A DNA stretch of 64,000 bases from Branchiostoma floridae (GCF_000003815.2 NC_049997.1:5956260-6020259); one strand, 5' to 3'. Numbered from the stretch's first letter, positions 1 through 10,965 are shown. Translations and numbers: made by a program. The notes: generated from the letters alone by a model not told the origin.

Positions 1-549
1 GGTGAAGTTGAACCTGTCAGGTTCTGGGTTAGGTGAGAAATCCCGGAGCTTCCTGCTTTGATTCTGCTTAATCAGAGGTTGGTGTAGGGAATGCAGATTG
101 TGTTGGGGTTGTTCATAGTTGTAAGGAGATTCCATGCTCGTGTAAGTATACAATGTGTAACATCATACCAACAAGTCAGATATAAGAGAAAAATTTGCTA
201 AACTGTATACTGGAAGTCAAACTTCACTTGCTGCACATCACAGAGGATGAGAAATGCTGATGAAGATGATGGTATTTAATCAGCATAAAAATAAAGTCTA
301 ACAGAAGAATTGTGTTGTCGAAGTCCAACACATTTTCAAGGAGTTAATTAATACAATGCAGTCAAAGTCAAGTTCTCCCTCAGTTGTCGCCTGGTGCTCT
401 TCAGGTTCTGGGTTAGGTGAGAAATCCCAGAGCTTCCTTTTTTGATTCGCTTAATCAGAGGTTGGTGAAGGGAATGCAGATTGTGTGGGGGGGTGTTCAT
501 AGTTGTAAGGACATTCTGTGCTTACAATGTCAGACATGAGAAAAAAATA

Positions 550-781
550 CCGTAATTAATGCATTAAAGTTCATGGGGATTAAATTTCACCGGATATTGA
601 GTGAGTGTGAGTGGTAGCGGGAAAAGGGACTTTTTGCGGTGGTTTTAAGTTTGCGGTAGCACCATTCACTGTAGTCTCTTACTAGTACTGCCATTGAAAA
701 ATGTTTGCGGTGGTTTTAAGATTGCGGTGAAGCGGCCACCGTGCAAACATTAAGCGACAGCAAAAGTTTCTGCATTTACAG
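550..781. mobile_element. TA-flanked MITE, family 1, copy 1
   Basis: The element begins CCGTAATTAATGCA and ends TGCATTTACAG, with TA on both outer sides (548-549 and 782-783). The interior contains TTTTTGCGGTGGTTTTAAG and GCACCATTCACTGTAGTCTC. The same interior occurs at 1145-1379 and 60744-60951. There is no coding capacity. The TA flanks fit a Tc1/mariner- or pogo-type non-autonomous element; the superfamily is inferred. Confidence 0.65.
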
Positions 782-1144
782 TATGCTGAACTGTATACTG
801 GAATTCAAACTTCACTTTCTGCATATCATAGAGGATGACAAATGATGATGAAGATGATGGTATTTAATCAGCATGAAAATAAAGTCTAACAGAAGAATCG
901 TGTTGTCGAAGTCCAACACATTTTCCAGGAGTGAATACATGGAGTCAAAGTCAAGTTCTCCCTCAGTGTTTGCCTGGTGCTTTTCAGGTTCTGGGTTAGG
1001 TGAGAAATCCCGGAGCTTCCTGCTTTGATTCGCTTAATCAGAGGTTGGTGTAGGGAATGCAGATTGTGTGTGGAGGGGTTCATTGCTGTTGTAAGGACAT
1101 TCTGTGCTTACAATGTGTTACATGTCAGACATGAGACAAAAATA

Positions 1145-1379
1145 CTGTTATGCATTAAAGTTCATGGGGATTAAATTTCACCGGATATTGAGTGAGTGTG
1201 AGTGGTAACCGGAAAAGGGACTTTTTGCGGTGGTTTTAAGTTTGCGGTAGCACCATTCACTGTAGTCTCTTACTAGTACTGCCATGGAAAAATGTTTGTG
1301 GTGGTTTTAAGATTGCGGTGAAGAGGCCACCGTGAAAACTGCAAACTTTAACCGACAGCAAAAGTTTCTGCATTTACAG
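1145..1379. mobile_element. TA-flanked MITE, family 1, copy 2
   Basis: Starts CTGTTATGCATTAAAG after TA (1143-1144) and ends TGCATTTACAG. It is nearly identical to copy 1 over the interior. The right flank is TG rather than TA, so the target duplication is damaged there. Because both copies lie inside the surrounding repeat at matching places, copy 2 may come from duplication of the block, not from a second insertion. Confidence 0.65.
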
Positions 1380-1697
1380 TGTGCTGCACTGTATACTGGA
1401 AGTCAAACTTCACTTGCTGCACATCATAGAGGATGATGATGATCAAAAGGATGATGATGAAGATGATAGTCCAACACATTTTCCAGGAGTGAATTAATAC
1501 ATGCAGTCATGGCAAGTTTTCCTTCAGTTTTCACCATCTACTCTTCTTGGTTAGGTGGGGAATCCTGGATTGTACTGCTGTAATGCGCTTAAATAGGAGG
1601 TTGGTGTAGGGAATGCAGATTTGGTGTGTGCCTGTGTGGGTGTTCATTGCTAGTTGTAAGGAGATTCTGTGCTGTAACGAATATATCACGTAACTTA

Positions 1698-1832
1698 CTG
1701 TAGGTGCAATTATCCGAGTGGTGCAACAAAGTGAAGTTATTAAGCTGGACCGCACCGCCACAGGATTTTTGGATTTCGTGCAATTAACAGACGTGTGCAA
1801 TTATCCGTTGTGCAATTAACTGGCTTTTACTG
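1698..1832. mobile_element. Short TA-flanked element with GTGCAATTA repeats (pogo-like MITE?)
   Basis: Bounded by TA at 1696-1697 and 1833-1834, starting CTGTAGGTGCAATTATCCG and ending CTGGCTTTTACTG. Inside, GTGCAATTAACAG and GTGCAATTATCCG recur in both orientations. Read on the minus strand the end is CAGTAAAAGCCAGTTAATTG, which resembles pogo/Tigger terminal repeats with internal subrepeats. The match is from memory of the family pattern, so the assignment is tentative. Confidence 0.45.
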
Positions 1833-1834
1833 TA

Positions 1835-2600
1835 TTTGAAGTCATAGTCAAGTTTTCCCTTGTTTTCATCTTGTTGTACTCTTCAAGTTCTTGGGAAAAA
1901 AATTTGCTCGTACTTCATGGATTTACAAACTGAACTGTATGTACTAAGGCACAGACTTTCCTTTGAACAAATGTATGTCTGAGGACCAAGGAATGATTGT
2001 CCTGGCTTGATACAATAATATCAATCAGAGTCATGTAGTGAATTTATATCTCCAAGCCCTCATTTTCCATCTTGTCCAGTTGCTATCATTTATTGTCTCT
2101 GCTTCCTTCATCGTTAAAACAAGATGCTGATGCATGAGAATAAATTCTCCAGCAGAATAGTGTACAACCCTTCCATGAACCCAGAATAACCTTGAGGCTG
2201 AAGGTCATATCACTAGTGAAAGGCTTTAGAGAACAGAATTTGTCGCTACAATAATTATAACCATTCCAGCAATGCAAAATCTCGTTACCACTTTATTGAA
2301 AAGTCAGAACATTACAGAATGACCTTGCAAGGTCAAAGTCTGGTCAAAGACCCTGTATTTCAGATGCATTTGGAACCATTAGGCGGCCATTTTGTTCTGC
2401 CATTTCCGGCAGTGTAGATGGTTTGGTCTTATTAAAGTTGTATTGGGGAGTTACTGGGGTGAGTCAGAAGTATTTGTGAGGGCAGACACAGGCCAGAGGG
2501 TTCACCTTTATGTATTATCAGGTGCTGTCAGGATGGGGTGGAGAAAACATTTATTGTATATAGAAGGGAATTATATGCCTCTTCCTGTGAATCTATCTTG
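1835..2600. other. No recognised feature
   Basis: Single-copy-looking sequence. I see no tandem structure, terminal inverted repeats or convincing splice-bounded frames. Short frames of 60-70 codons on either strand are within chance expectation. Confidence 0.4.
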
Positions 2601-2604
2601 GCCA

Positions 2605-2925
2605 TAGGGGCATGTTCGGGCATGACGCACCCGCCATGACACATGTGTCAGGGGTAGGAGGAACCCCTTGCATCCTTGGTCGGAAGTCCTCCTAGGAGAC
2701 GGAAACTCCAAACAACAAACCTGCATCTGCCGGGGCCGTCTCACACGTTGCATACAGTTGCCCCCATAGGACTAGTGCGCCAGTGGACGAGAGGGTGGAG
2801 AAGGACGGGCACATCCCTCCTTCACCTTTAAAACCCAAGTGCAGGCCAGGCAGACGGGTCGCCTTAAACCCGTCTGCCTACCATTGTCTTCCGAGACAGA
2901 CGCATACCAACCTGTGAATCTTGAC
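2605..2925. repeat. Dispersed repeat family A
   Basis: Contains CATGACGCACCCGCCATGAC, GTCAGGGGTAGGAGGA, GTCCTCCTAGGAGACGGAAA, GAGGGTGGAGAAGGACGG and CCATTGTCTTCCGAGACAGA in order. The same order recurs at about 35560-36065 and, partly, at 13425-13600. It is GC-richer than its surroundings. The shared order and lack of open frame suggest a retroposon (SINE-like) of unidentified head. No perfect target duplication was seen. Confidence 0.7.
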
Positions 2926-3990
2926 TGTTCTGGTGTATTCTGTCTTCTGCAAAGGGTGAAAGTTATAATATTGATCCAGTTAAACTCATGAGCACTGAAT
3001 AGTTTAACTCTTGTACTGGTTGTGACGGGAGACAGACGCTATAATGTAGAAGTTCCTCGTATGAGGGAAAGCCATAGCTCAGTCCGTTATTCTCTTTTCA
3101 CAATAATCTCCCAGGTTTTTTTCAGATCCGAGAGCCAACAAATTGTATTACTGTGGCCATACGCACATTCACAGAATAATTTGGCCACACAGACGACACT
3201 TTTGAAAAAGAAATGTAGGAGATATACTGCATTTGCTGGCAAATGTGACTTTCCTACACAGTGTAGATTCACATATTGTACACGCAGTGATCGAGCAGGA
3301 AGAAAGTAGGATAATACCAATACAATCACTGCCAAGACCTCATTCTATTGAAATAGATCTATGTAAAACCAATCTTATGGCTCATTAATATATTAAGTTA
3401 TCTCCGAAGATCTCCTTTTCTTTTGTTACCCACTTAGGGCGCAGACTGCAGGAACCAATTATTGCATTGATGATGTAGACTCCCAGACGCCAGGGTAGAC
3501 TGGTGCCATTTACATTCGCTGTTCTCTTGCCGCATACACTAGTACTGTTCCTGCTGGCTTCTGCTCTTGATATTACATTTGGGTTAGGCCATGTTGATTT
3601 GATTATATGGATGACATCCTCCGAGAGCCCCAAAACTGATGCGAGCGTGTGAAAGAAAAAAGTTTGACAAAAAAAAAAGTTGTCTTCATTATGAAATCTG
3701 AAGCCATTTGTTGTTGGAATAGTTAACAGCTCTTTACAAAAAAGCTTTGTGTGTAGACTCCAGACAAGAAACTGTGGGAGTGTCACATGTGGGACAGTAT
3801 TCTTCAGAAGTAGAAAAAATTGTTAATTGACAACTGTTAGGGATGGTTTACGCTCCATTGCGTTTGAGACCGGAAATATTTTGCATAAAGCTGTCTGTAA
3901 ATACATGTATATGAATACCTTACATTTTGTGACCACATCTTAACTGTGAGCAGCGACACCTGTCCTGCAGTACAATGTGAACCAGTCAGA
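2926..3990. other. No recognised feature
   Basis: The longest open frames (133 codons on minus at 3385-3786; 95 on plus at 3022) lack recognisable domains or splice-site framing and overlap on opposite strands. A poly-A run lies near 3670. I treat this stretch as non-coding. Confidence 0.4.
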
Positions 3991-3996
3991 ATTGCC

Positions 3997-4026
3997 CTGA
4001 AGAAGGTGACAAATTATCACCGAAAC
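3997..4026 (+). other. Hammerhead-like hairpin motif (CTGANGAA-helix-GAAAC), site 1
   Basis: CTGAAGA (3997-4003) and one A are followed by GGTGA (4005-4009) pairing with TCACC (4017-4021), then GAAAC (4022-4026). A GGTGAG follows four bases later. The layout matches a hammerhead core (CUGANGA, helix II, GAAA) apart from one extra unpaired A. The GUG found where a cleavage triplet GUH would be expected is not a standard cleavable triplet. Five similar motifs occur in this window. Activity is not implied. Confidence 0.45.
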
Positions 4027-4034
4027 ATTGGTGA

Positions 4035-4570
4035 GAATAAAGCTGCAATGGTTGTGTAAAAAGAGTCTCTTTATTAAGTGATAAAACTATTCACGGAGGG
4101 AACTAGCAAGAAAGTTTTGTTAAGTGAGATAGCGGGAACCAAGTGACAATGACAAAACGGCAGAGGGAAGACAAAGCGACAGAGGATCTAGAAGGGTGAC
4201 AAGACAGATGTGCGTGGTGACAGAAAGCGACAGCAGTATATTCATCAGTGTATTACAAGTTGGCAGAAGAGATCCCGAAGCCACATGTAACAGCAGTACC
4301 ATAGTAATGTGCTCTACATGGAAGGCCGCAGCAAAGCTGTGGGTGCTTGGATTTTTTTTCAAAAGTTTGCTTAACTTTAACTTAACTTAAAAATTTGACA
4401 TTTTTAAAAAACATTTTAAAAGAAAATCTTGGTACATTGATACACACAGTTTCAGTGAGAGTCAAGTCTTTTTCTTAAGCCTTTATAATCTTGTCCTCTT
4501 GCCATATTGTGACTGTAAAATGTCAGTTAAGGTTATAAATGGTCATGAGCTAAGCAGTATTCTAGCACAT
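4035..4570. other. No clear feature; SINE-tail-like CTTAACTTTAACTTAACTT
   Basis: Only the short CTTAAC/TTTAAC run at about 4368-4390 stands out. It resembles the pyrimidine-rich end of a SINE, but no head with promoter boxes precedes it. The rest is unremarkable. Confidence 0.3.
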
Positions 4571-4574
4571 GCTG

Positions 4575-4955
4575 CATGCACATGCTGCATGCACACACAC
4601 ACACACACACGTAAACACACGCACACGCACACAAACACATGTACACACGCATGCACGCATGCACACACAGACACGCACACGCACAGACACATGTTCACAC
4701 ACAGACACACACACACGCACGCACACTCACACACACGCATGCACACGCACGCACACTCACACACACACATGTACACACAGTAAACACACACGTACACACA
4801 TAAACACACACAGACACAAACACATGTATGCACGCATGCACACAGACAGACGCACACACACACATGTTCACACACACACGGTCACACACACACAAAGACA
4901 CACAAACACACACAGACACACTCGCACACTTACACACATATATAGACAAAAACAC
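4575..4955. repeat. CA/TG microsatellite, imperfect
   Basis: About 380 bp of (CA)n interrupted by CACG, CATGTA and CAGACA variants. It yields long low-complexity frames on both strands (Thr-His on plus, Cys-Val on minus) that are artefacts of the repeat. Confidence 0.97.
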
Positions 4956-5159
4956 ACTAACTCAGTGTAAGCATAAATAGTTTCACCTAGGTCTCTACCT
5001 AAAAGTATAACAGTTTTGTAATTTTTGTATTCAGAAGATCTCTTGCCTGGAATGGTGTAAGGATCCAAAGGACACTGCTAGTATGCCGGAACACTTTCTC
5101 TGTCTTAAGTCTTTAACTTTCAATTTCGTCTTATAATCGGTTGAACCTGCCGGGGCTCT

Positions 5160-5625
5160 GTAACGTGTGACTGGAATCTGTATTGTTGACATTGATCCAA
5201 CCATTCACCCTCTTACTAGTCTTGACACTCCTTAGGAATTTCTGAAGTTCAGGTAGCAAATGGTGGTCGAGTGTTTCGACACCTGTGATTTTGTCACCTA
5301 TGGATGTAGATACTCACATACAAGTTACTCACACAGACAAGCACACACAAAGAAATATGTGACTGGAGTATGTAATTGTTGACATTGATCCAACCATTCA
5401 CCCTCTTACTAGTCTTGACACTCCTCGGGAATATCTGAAGTTCAGTAGCAAATGGTGGAGTGTTGTTTTACACCTGTGCTTTTGTGACCTATGGTTGTGA
5501 ATATTTAAGTCACACAGACATTGACTGGAATATGTGTTATTGACAGTGATCCAATAATCCAACTTGCAACAAAAGTCTTGACACTCCTTAGGAATTTCTG
5601 AAGTTCAGTAGCAAATGGTACAGAC
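5160..5625. repeat. Three tandem copies, 160-190-bp unit
   Basis: GTGACTGGAATCTGTATTG, TTGACATTGATCCAACCATT, CTAGTCTTGACACTCCT and TCTGAAGTTCAG recur at about 5166, 5359 and 5520. The third copy is shorter and diverged. No coding signal. Confidence 0.85.
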
Positions 5626-5689
5626 ATGCACAAACTGTGCCAAATGCAGGGCCCTGTGTCACATGCGTACACATCGCTGCCGTTTAATG

Positions 5690-5870
5690 CCATATTTTAC
5701 CCGAGAGTCCATTCGTCACCGATGCTTTGCGAAAATTGAGTGTCAAGCTTCGCTAACCGCTTTGCCGATTGGCGCAGCGGTGTAAAGAGTTAGATAAAAG
5801 GCGGGAAACTAATGGGCAGTGGATGATTTGTGGTCATTGCTTCTCAAATTAGCTGTGCTCCATAGGTGAT
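5690..5870. other. Repeat-poor GC-richer patch, candidate conserved non-coding element
   Basis: A stretch including GCTTTGCGAAAATTGAGTG and GATTGGCGCAGCGGTGTAA differs in composition from its AT-rich flanks and is not repeated elsewhere in the window. A regulatory role is only a guess; it has no splice-bounded open frame. Confidence 0.2.
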
Positions 5871-5924
5871 CCAACCATGGAAGTACAATGTACACAACAG
5901 TGCCCTCTAGTGATTCTGGGAGGT

Positions 5925-6105
5925 ACTGCATGTTTAGGTTGTTGTGGGACCTGCTTACTCCAAGCAGATGTTAGTCTCGGGTTTGTTTTGCCTTTTTTTT
6001 TAAAGGATTTTTTGGCAGTTGTTAAAGGGAAAAACCTGTATGATATGGCCAGCCTGCAGGTGTGGGATCTGCTTACTCCAAGCAGAGGTTAGGTTTTGTC
6101 TTTTT
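5925..6105. repeat. Two direct copies, about 118 bp apart
   Basis: GGGACCTGCTTACTCCAAGC followed by AGATGTTAG, and GGGATCTGCTTACTCCAAGC followed by AGAGGTTAG, each preceded by a TGTGG-type segment and followed by a T-rich run. CTGCTTACTCCAAGCAG is itself a small inverted repeat. Confidence 0.7.
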
Positions 6106-6304
6106 AGGTTTTTTTTGTCATTTTTTAAATCTTTTACACTACCCTTCAGCATAATGCACTTGCTATGCAGGCTGGTCCTACCATACCAAACAACCAGTCA
6201 CCTATTTCCACCAGCATTCTGTCACAGTACTGCAAGCAGCACAGGTATGAACATTTAGGCGTCCTCGTCCAACAGATTTTTGAATTCACACATAACCCTC
6301 AGAA

Positions 6305-6605
6305 ACCAGTGCAATGGCCGAGTGGGTAGAGTGTTCGCCTTGCATTTGGTAGGTCGTGAGTTTGATCCCTGGCCAGTCATACCAAAGACTTTAAAAATGG
6401 TACATGCTGCTTTCTCTGCTTAGCACTCAGCACTAATGAGGAAGAGCATGGAAGTTAAACACACATCACTACCAGCGGACCAGCCACCTGCTGTAATGGC
6501 TTGCACAACTGTGTGGCCCAAGGGCTACAGAAATGGAGATGGGCGCCATGTCCCTATGCATCTGCACAGATGTACGGGCTACTTTAACTTGACTCAGAAA
6601 CACCC
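6305..6605 (+). mobile_element. tRNA-derived SINE
   Basis: The head has an RNA polymerase III A box (TGGCCGAGTGG, 6315-6325) and a B-box-like GAGTTTGATCC (6358-6368) at tRNA spacing, within GCAATGGCCGAGTGGGTAGA. The body runs through CACTCAGCACTAATGAGGAA and GAGATGGGCGCCATGTCCCT to GGGCTACTTTAACTTGAC, a pyrimidine-rich TTTAACTT end. Non-coding, mobilised in trans by a LINE. The arrangement is the standard SINE plan; the body resembles amphioxus SINEs by memory only. Confidence 0.8.
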
Positions 6606-7160
6606 TGAAGTTCCTGTGTTACCAGGGTGAAATTTCATGAAACAAAGCCAATATATATACAATTGAATGTAGTTTGTTATAAAACAACAGAAAAGACCCC
6701 AATGCTGGTTGAAACACAGTGTAGTGTATACAAATCACAGTATTGGGGCCTCTACTCTCAACTGCACTAGCAAGGAACCCTCATCTAACTCCCAGCATGA
6801 TGGTTACAGCTATCTAACTGTACTTGGTACCATTGTGTTCCGCCGGGCCTCAGAATTAGAGATTAACTCAAAGATGTCTGGTCCCAAAATAGCAAGCCAC
6901 TTAGAATCCTGCCAGAATGTGGCCAAAATAATATCTGGAATGAAGTGAGAATATCTAGAATACACTACGAATTTCCAGGAATAGAAAAGAATTTTCATTC
7001 TGATGAAATTTTGGCTCATTCCTTCTCGTGTGAAGAGGATATAAGGTCCATTTGGAATTCTCACCTGAATGGCCCCAAATGTGGCACGAATTTTGCAAAT
7101 ACTTCATTCCGGCTGGCTGGTTCTGCTTGATTCCTGCTAATTCGGTTTCAGTGTTAAGGT
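6606..7160. other. Mostly unannotated; small fragment of the SINE body near 6857-6900
   Basis: AGAGATTAACTCAAAGATGT followed by CTGGTCCCAA at about 6857 is a short piece of the repeat body seen at 7165 and 7773. The remainder, including overlapping frames of 79-84 codons on both strands at 6709-7064, has no recognisable protein features. Confidence 0.4.
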
Positions 7161-7164
7161 CCTA

Positions 7165-7313
7165 TTAGAGATTAACCCAAAGATGTCAGCTCCCAAGTGA
7201 TAGTAATTCTGAAGGGCAAAATAAATGGACCTCATCATTGGGTCAGGAATGGATTCGAACCCAGAATCTATAGGTTATGAATCGAACACCCTGCTGATTG
7301 CTCCACATGACCC
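7165..7313 (-). mobile_element. tRNA(Met)-like SINE, minus strand
   Basis: Read on the minus strand, 7313 to 7240 forms a 74-nt tRNA-like head. GGGTCA at the 5' end pairs with TGACCC at the 3' end. A TTCATAA segment sits in the anticodon-loop position (CAT). A perfect B box GGTTCGAATCC lies at 7261-7251. The body continues leftwards through GCCCTTCAGAATTACTATCA to about 7165. A second, headless body lies at 7773-7866. The retained acceptor pairing suggests a fairly young head, but D- and anticodon-arm pairing is poor, so it is not called a functional tRNA. Confidence 0.7.
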
Positions 7314-7356
7314 CACTATTCAGCTATCTAACTGTACTTGATAACAGTGGGGTTTT

Positions 7357-7470
7357 GTTTGAACCTTTGTATTCATGAAAGCTCAAATCGGCCTGCAGGC
7401 CGCTTTTCATTGAGGTCATGAGTGAAGGGGCAAGGGTCAGACAACATATATAACAGAGATGCAGTTTAAA
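7357..7470. repeat. Dispersed repeat family C
   Basis: TTTGTTTGAACCTTTG, ATTCATGAAAGCTCAAATCG and CCTGCAGGCCGCTTTTCATT, followed by GAGGTCATGAG. The same order recurs at 10717-10770 and 12553-12665. Non-coding; the type of element is unknown. Confidence 0.7.
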
Positions 7471-7770
7471 GTCCTAATGAGTCTTATAAGCCTATATACA
7501 CAATTTCACATATAAAACAACTAATAGCGAGAGATATGTTTCGAATCCACTCATTTCGTTCCTTTCATGATCAGTTACTCTTAAGTCTTCCGAGTCTCTT
7601 AAAGGAAGCCAGAGTTGGGGCTGTGCGTATGTCTGGTGGTAGACTGTTCCGGATGTTGGGTCCACAGTAGGCGATGGCTCTTCTGAAGGTGGGGTTTTGG
7701 GACAGATTGCTTGTGCATTATCTAGTTGTTCTTGTGCTTCGGTCACGGCAGGGTTTTTTGCCTTGCCTCT
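7471..7770. other. No recognised feature
   Basis: An 84-codon minus-strand frame covers most of this stretch but shows no family resemblance or splice framing. It is probably the continuation of dispersed repeat C, or chance. Confidence 0.35.
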
Positions 7771-7772
7771 GA

Positions 7773-7866
7773 ATTAGAGATTAACCCACCAGAGATGTCT
7801 GTTCCCAAGTGATAGTAATTCTGAAGGGCAAAATAAATGGGGCTCATCATTGGGTCAGTGCATGGC
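7773..7866 (-). mobile_element. 5'-truncated copy of the tRNA(Met)-like SINE body
   Basis: AGAGATTAACCCACCAGAGA, CAAGTGATAGTAATTCTGAA and CTCATCATTGGGTCAG match the body of the 7165-7313 element, but the tRNA-like head is absent. 5' truncation is the expected outcome of LINE-mediated retroposition. Confidence 0.65.
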
Positions 7867-8640
7867 CTACTTGAGCCACTTACAGCCTATCTATAACCTC
7901 CGTACTGTACATTAAAACAGGTCAGGAGAGGTTTTATCTGGCTCTAGGGAGTCATCTGTGTGGTGGGGTGCGGATTTATTGTCAGATTATTATCATCGTG
8001 ATGGTTTAACGTGTTGGTGCGTTGATGTGTTAAGTGTTTTTATATGTGGTTAAGTTCTTGTATAATCTTAATTTTAGGGATGTAATCGTAATGTGCTCTG
8101 TAGCACTTATGTTCTTTTGAAAAATCTTTATCTGATTTAGATTCTGTAACATGTCAAGTAATCAATTAACTACATTCCCTCTATGATAGTGTGAAAGAAT
8201 GTAAGATTTTTCACTTTACTTTTACATTATTTTAATTTCATTATGAATCAGTTTTTGCTAAGGAATGCAAACACAAAGATCCAAGGCTGCCCAACTGGCA
8301 TATTGCTTTGTGAAGCCGACTGCTGCCTACCCCTGTGTCAGAGATCTCAGCAAGACTATTATGAAGTAATGGATACTACTTCAGTCTACTAGAAGGGTAA
8401 AATTGGAAAGAAAATTCTTTAGTCCAAGTCCAAGAAAAAACAACGGAATTTTTGTGGCATTTTCTTTCAATAGAAATAGAACATGTTATCTTCAGTAGCA
8501 AAGTATAGCATTTTGTCTGCTTCAAAATACATTCAAACTGTTGAAATATCCACCTCTGCTTGTATGCGACCACTTTTTGGTGGTCCTTAAGGCTTAACAT
8601 AGCTTTTTCCAATTTTTCCCAATGACACAGGTATTGAGAT
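7867..8640. other. No recognised feature
   Basis: AT-rich, apparently single-copy sequence without internal repeats or terminal repeats that I can see. Minus-strand frames at 8376-8851 run into the inverted-repeat element that follows. Confidence 0.35.
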
Positions 8641-8770
8641 TCCAGTCTAGACGATAGTGACCACCTGTCCTCATAGACCACATTTGATCTGTCCCCCGAG
8701 TGGTCCTCTTCGCCAGTTGTGACAGTACAATAAGACATGAGCTATACACCCATGTATCTGTAACCAAAAA

Positions 8771-9013
8771 GTAGTTACTCAAGCAACTGGATATGGTTTT
8801 GGAAACGGTCAGACGTTTTGGATAGAATCCACTATCCTTTGTCAGTGACACTGAAGTGATCTGGAAAAAACAGGTCTTTTATACTCTAGCTAAGAATGAA
8901 GACAATTTCAGATGTCCAATAGGAAACATTGCTAGATAATTCAGACAGAAGACAATTTGGATGCTATCCGAAACGTCTGACCGTTTCCAAAACCATATCC
9001 AGTTGCTTGAGTT
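8771..9013. mobile_element. Inverted-repeat element, family D (two facing copies)
   Basis: The left arm (about 8774-8830, containing CAAGCAACTGGATATGGTTT and GGAAACGGTCAGACGTTTTG) is the reverse complement of the right arm (about 8959-9013, CTATCCGAAACGTCTGACCG and CCATATCCAGTTGCTTGAG), with about 128 bp between. Related copies are at 9281-9415, 26945-27265, 32757-32840 and 51895-51935. It is either a foldback element or two head-to-head insertions. Confidence 0.75.
8812..8846 (-). other. Hammerhead-like hairpin motif, site 5 (degraded)
   Basis: On the minus strand: CTGACAAA, then GGATAG, a TGGATT loop and CTATCC, then AAAACGTCTG. The six-base helix is perfect. The core is damaged relative to CTGANGAA and GAAAC (G to A changes). 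It sits in family D. Confidence 0.4.
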
Positions 9014-9280
9014 CAACTAGTTTTTGGTGTATCTTATTACCTGAATGTCTAACCTACATCAACATGCAATGTATCTATCGATTATGAAACCCGTAGAGAG
9101 CACATTGTATATTGCAGCTGAGCTTGTCCTGTGTGCCTGAATGGCCTTGGTCACATATCTAGTAATAGGGACAGATGTGAAACATCATAGAGGTCAACCA
9201 GTTCTCCAACTAGATATCTTTTGCATATCAATCCATGGCAAGGATATAATAACTGCTATCCAACAGACCTTTCCAGTGTG

Positions 9281-9415
9281 ATTGATGAAAGACATCGGAT
9301 GGTGTCTGAAACGTCTGACCGTTTCCAAAATCATACCCAGTTGCTTGAGGGACAGTCACTGCTTTCTGGCGCATCTTATTACCTGGATGTCTAACCTTCA
9401 TCGAAGTATGATAGG
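9281..9415 (+). mobile_element. Family D copy, including hairpin motif site 6
   Basis: TTGATGAA (9283-9290) is followed by an imperfect helix (AGACATC with GGTGTCT, loop GGAT) and GAAACGTCTGACCGTTTCC. The family D tail follows: CCAGTTGCTTGAG, ATTACCTGGATGTCTAACC and TTCATCGAAG. The helix sequence differs from that of site 5, yet it is still paired. Confidence 0.6.
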
Positions 9416-9654
9416 TGTCAAATGTGTGATGTGTTTAACCGCACAGTTTTTTTGGTATGAATCGCAATATTTACATTTCTTTGCAATCAATTTTGATCCA
9501 GTTACAACCACAAGGGGACTTACTTACAACTTCATTTGAATACAAAGACTTGCAATACACACACACAGGCATATTGTATTTGGAAGCATTATTTCACAAG
9601 TAGAAAGTACCTCGGACTGAATGAAAATAGATATTAGATAGAGTGAAGCTATCT

Positions 9655-9915
9655 AAGGAACCACCAAAAACAGGACAAATTGGCAGGTAGTCCTTATGCA
9701 GAGGTCATCACTACTACAGGTTTCACTACATATCAATGGCCAGGTACTAGGTGGGCCTTTTATGTAGAATGTATTCACTATCTAGGGGTTTGACTGTATA
9801 TCAATGGCCAGGTGGTCCTTATGCAGAGGTTGTCACTAGTACAGGTTTCACTACATATCAATGGCCAGGTGGTTCTTATATGTAGATGTTTTCACTATCT
9901 AGGGTTTGATTGCAC
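9655..9915. repeat. Short tandem block with ATATCAATGGCCAGGT
   Basis: GGTTTCACTACATATCAATG-GCCAGG occurs near 9720 and 9845, and GTTTGACTGTATATCAATGG near 9788. These are interleaved with CCTTATGCAGAGGTTGTCACT and TGTAGATGTTTTCACTATCT variants. Unit about 60 bp. Confidence 0.75.
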
Positions 9916-10690
9916 AATGGGCACTCAAAGTCAACCAACCACAAAAAAAGGAACTGTGTCCAAGTAATCTCCTTCAGCTGACAATGACCTGCTTCAATTT
10001 TTGATTCTGGTCAATTTAATGGCTTCAAGTCAACTCTAAGTCAACTCAGTAACTTGGAGACTAAAAAATGCTAAAATGTTCCTTGTAGAGTTTAACAAAG
10101 GTTGCACTTCTGATAAAGCATTGATCCCCCCTAATCTGTGTATGTGGTGACTTGTAATCAGGTGACCCATATTTTGACATTGATTGATATTTTTTATCTA
10201 TTATATTATAACTTGATTATCTGCAGATTACAAAACATTGGCTCTACATGCAGGAGATTACTGTCTCTTAATGATAGGAAAAAATAAGACTGAATCTTTG
10301 AGTCCTTATTTTCATTTTCAAACAAGATTGTTCAGAGCAAGGTCATCAGACCATTCAAGGCAATGGACTAAAGAAGTTGTAAATAATTGTCAGAGAGATA
10401 GCGGTGGACATTTGTTTTGAATGCTGATAAGTTGTAGACAGGAGGGAAACAGTTGTCGTAGAGAGAGTTCCATAGTTTGGCTGTCCGGGGAAAGAAACTG
10501 TTGCTGTTACAGTAGAAGGACTTGGAAACCGCCAATTGAACAGTATAGAATTTGGCTTGCTACAAAGTATACTCCCATTTGCTGCTTACTACACTGTGCA
10601 TATGAGAAAGTTAATGGGGCAACCTGAAACATTTTTCATGTGATAATTTGTCTTTAAAGGGAGAGCAATGTTGATATACTGTAGAACTCC
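9916..10690. other. No recognised feature
   Basis: Two adjacent plus-strand frames (10238-10420 and 10421-10627) have no recognised domain and no splice consensus at suitable positions. Probably intergenic or intronic. Confidence 0.35.
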
Positions 10691-10691
10691 T

Positions 10692-10965
10692 TAGTTTGTT
10701 TGTTTGTTTGTTTGTTTGAACCTTTGTTTATTCATGAGAAGCTCAAATCGGCCAGCAGGCCGCTGTTCTGGGATGAACTATGCTTTGAAGTTATTATCAA
10801 AAGTTTTTGGTGGAGTTTTTGGGACCAGACTTTTTTTCTCTCTCTCTTTCCATCTATCCTGTCTCCTTCTCCCTCTTAGTTTCTCTTCTTAATTGATTTC
10901 TCCATCTCTTTCTCTTTTGTTGTCTGTCTATCTCTCTCTCTCTATTTCTCTATTTCCTTCTTAAG
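10692..10965. repeat. (GTTT)n, family C fragment and CT-rich low-complexity tract
   Basis: (TTTG) repeats at 10692-10718 run into family C (AACCTTTGTTTATTCATGAG and AAGCTCAAATCGG) up to about 10770. The stretch 10828-10965 is CT-rich with several TCTCTC runs. Confidence 0.8.

Larger units (their letters stand above)
1..1675. repeat. Locally repeated block, about four partial copies
   Basis: A segment containing AGGTTCTGGGTTAGGTGAGA, GCTTAATCAGAGGTTGGTG and GGAATGCAGATTGTGT recurs near 18, 402 and 987, with a degraded fourth copy at about 1590-1672. Copies are spaced about 380-590 bp apart. Between them are repeated ACTGTATACTGGAA and GATGATGAAGATGATGG segments. Short open frames here have no protein-like features. 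I read this as a tandemly amplified intergenic repeat; two of the spacers carry the MITEs listed separately. Confidence 0.75.

Noticed and set aside
3997-4034. Bona fide hammerhead ribozyme
   Set aside because: There is an extra A before helix II, no convincing stem I, and GUG in place of a cleavable GUH. Kept only as a hammerhead-like motif.
4499-4970. Long Thr/His- and Cys/Val-rich frames
   Set aside because: Produced entirely by the CA microsatellite on both strands.
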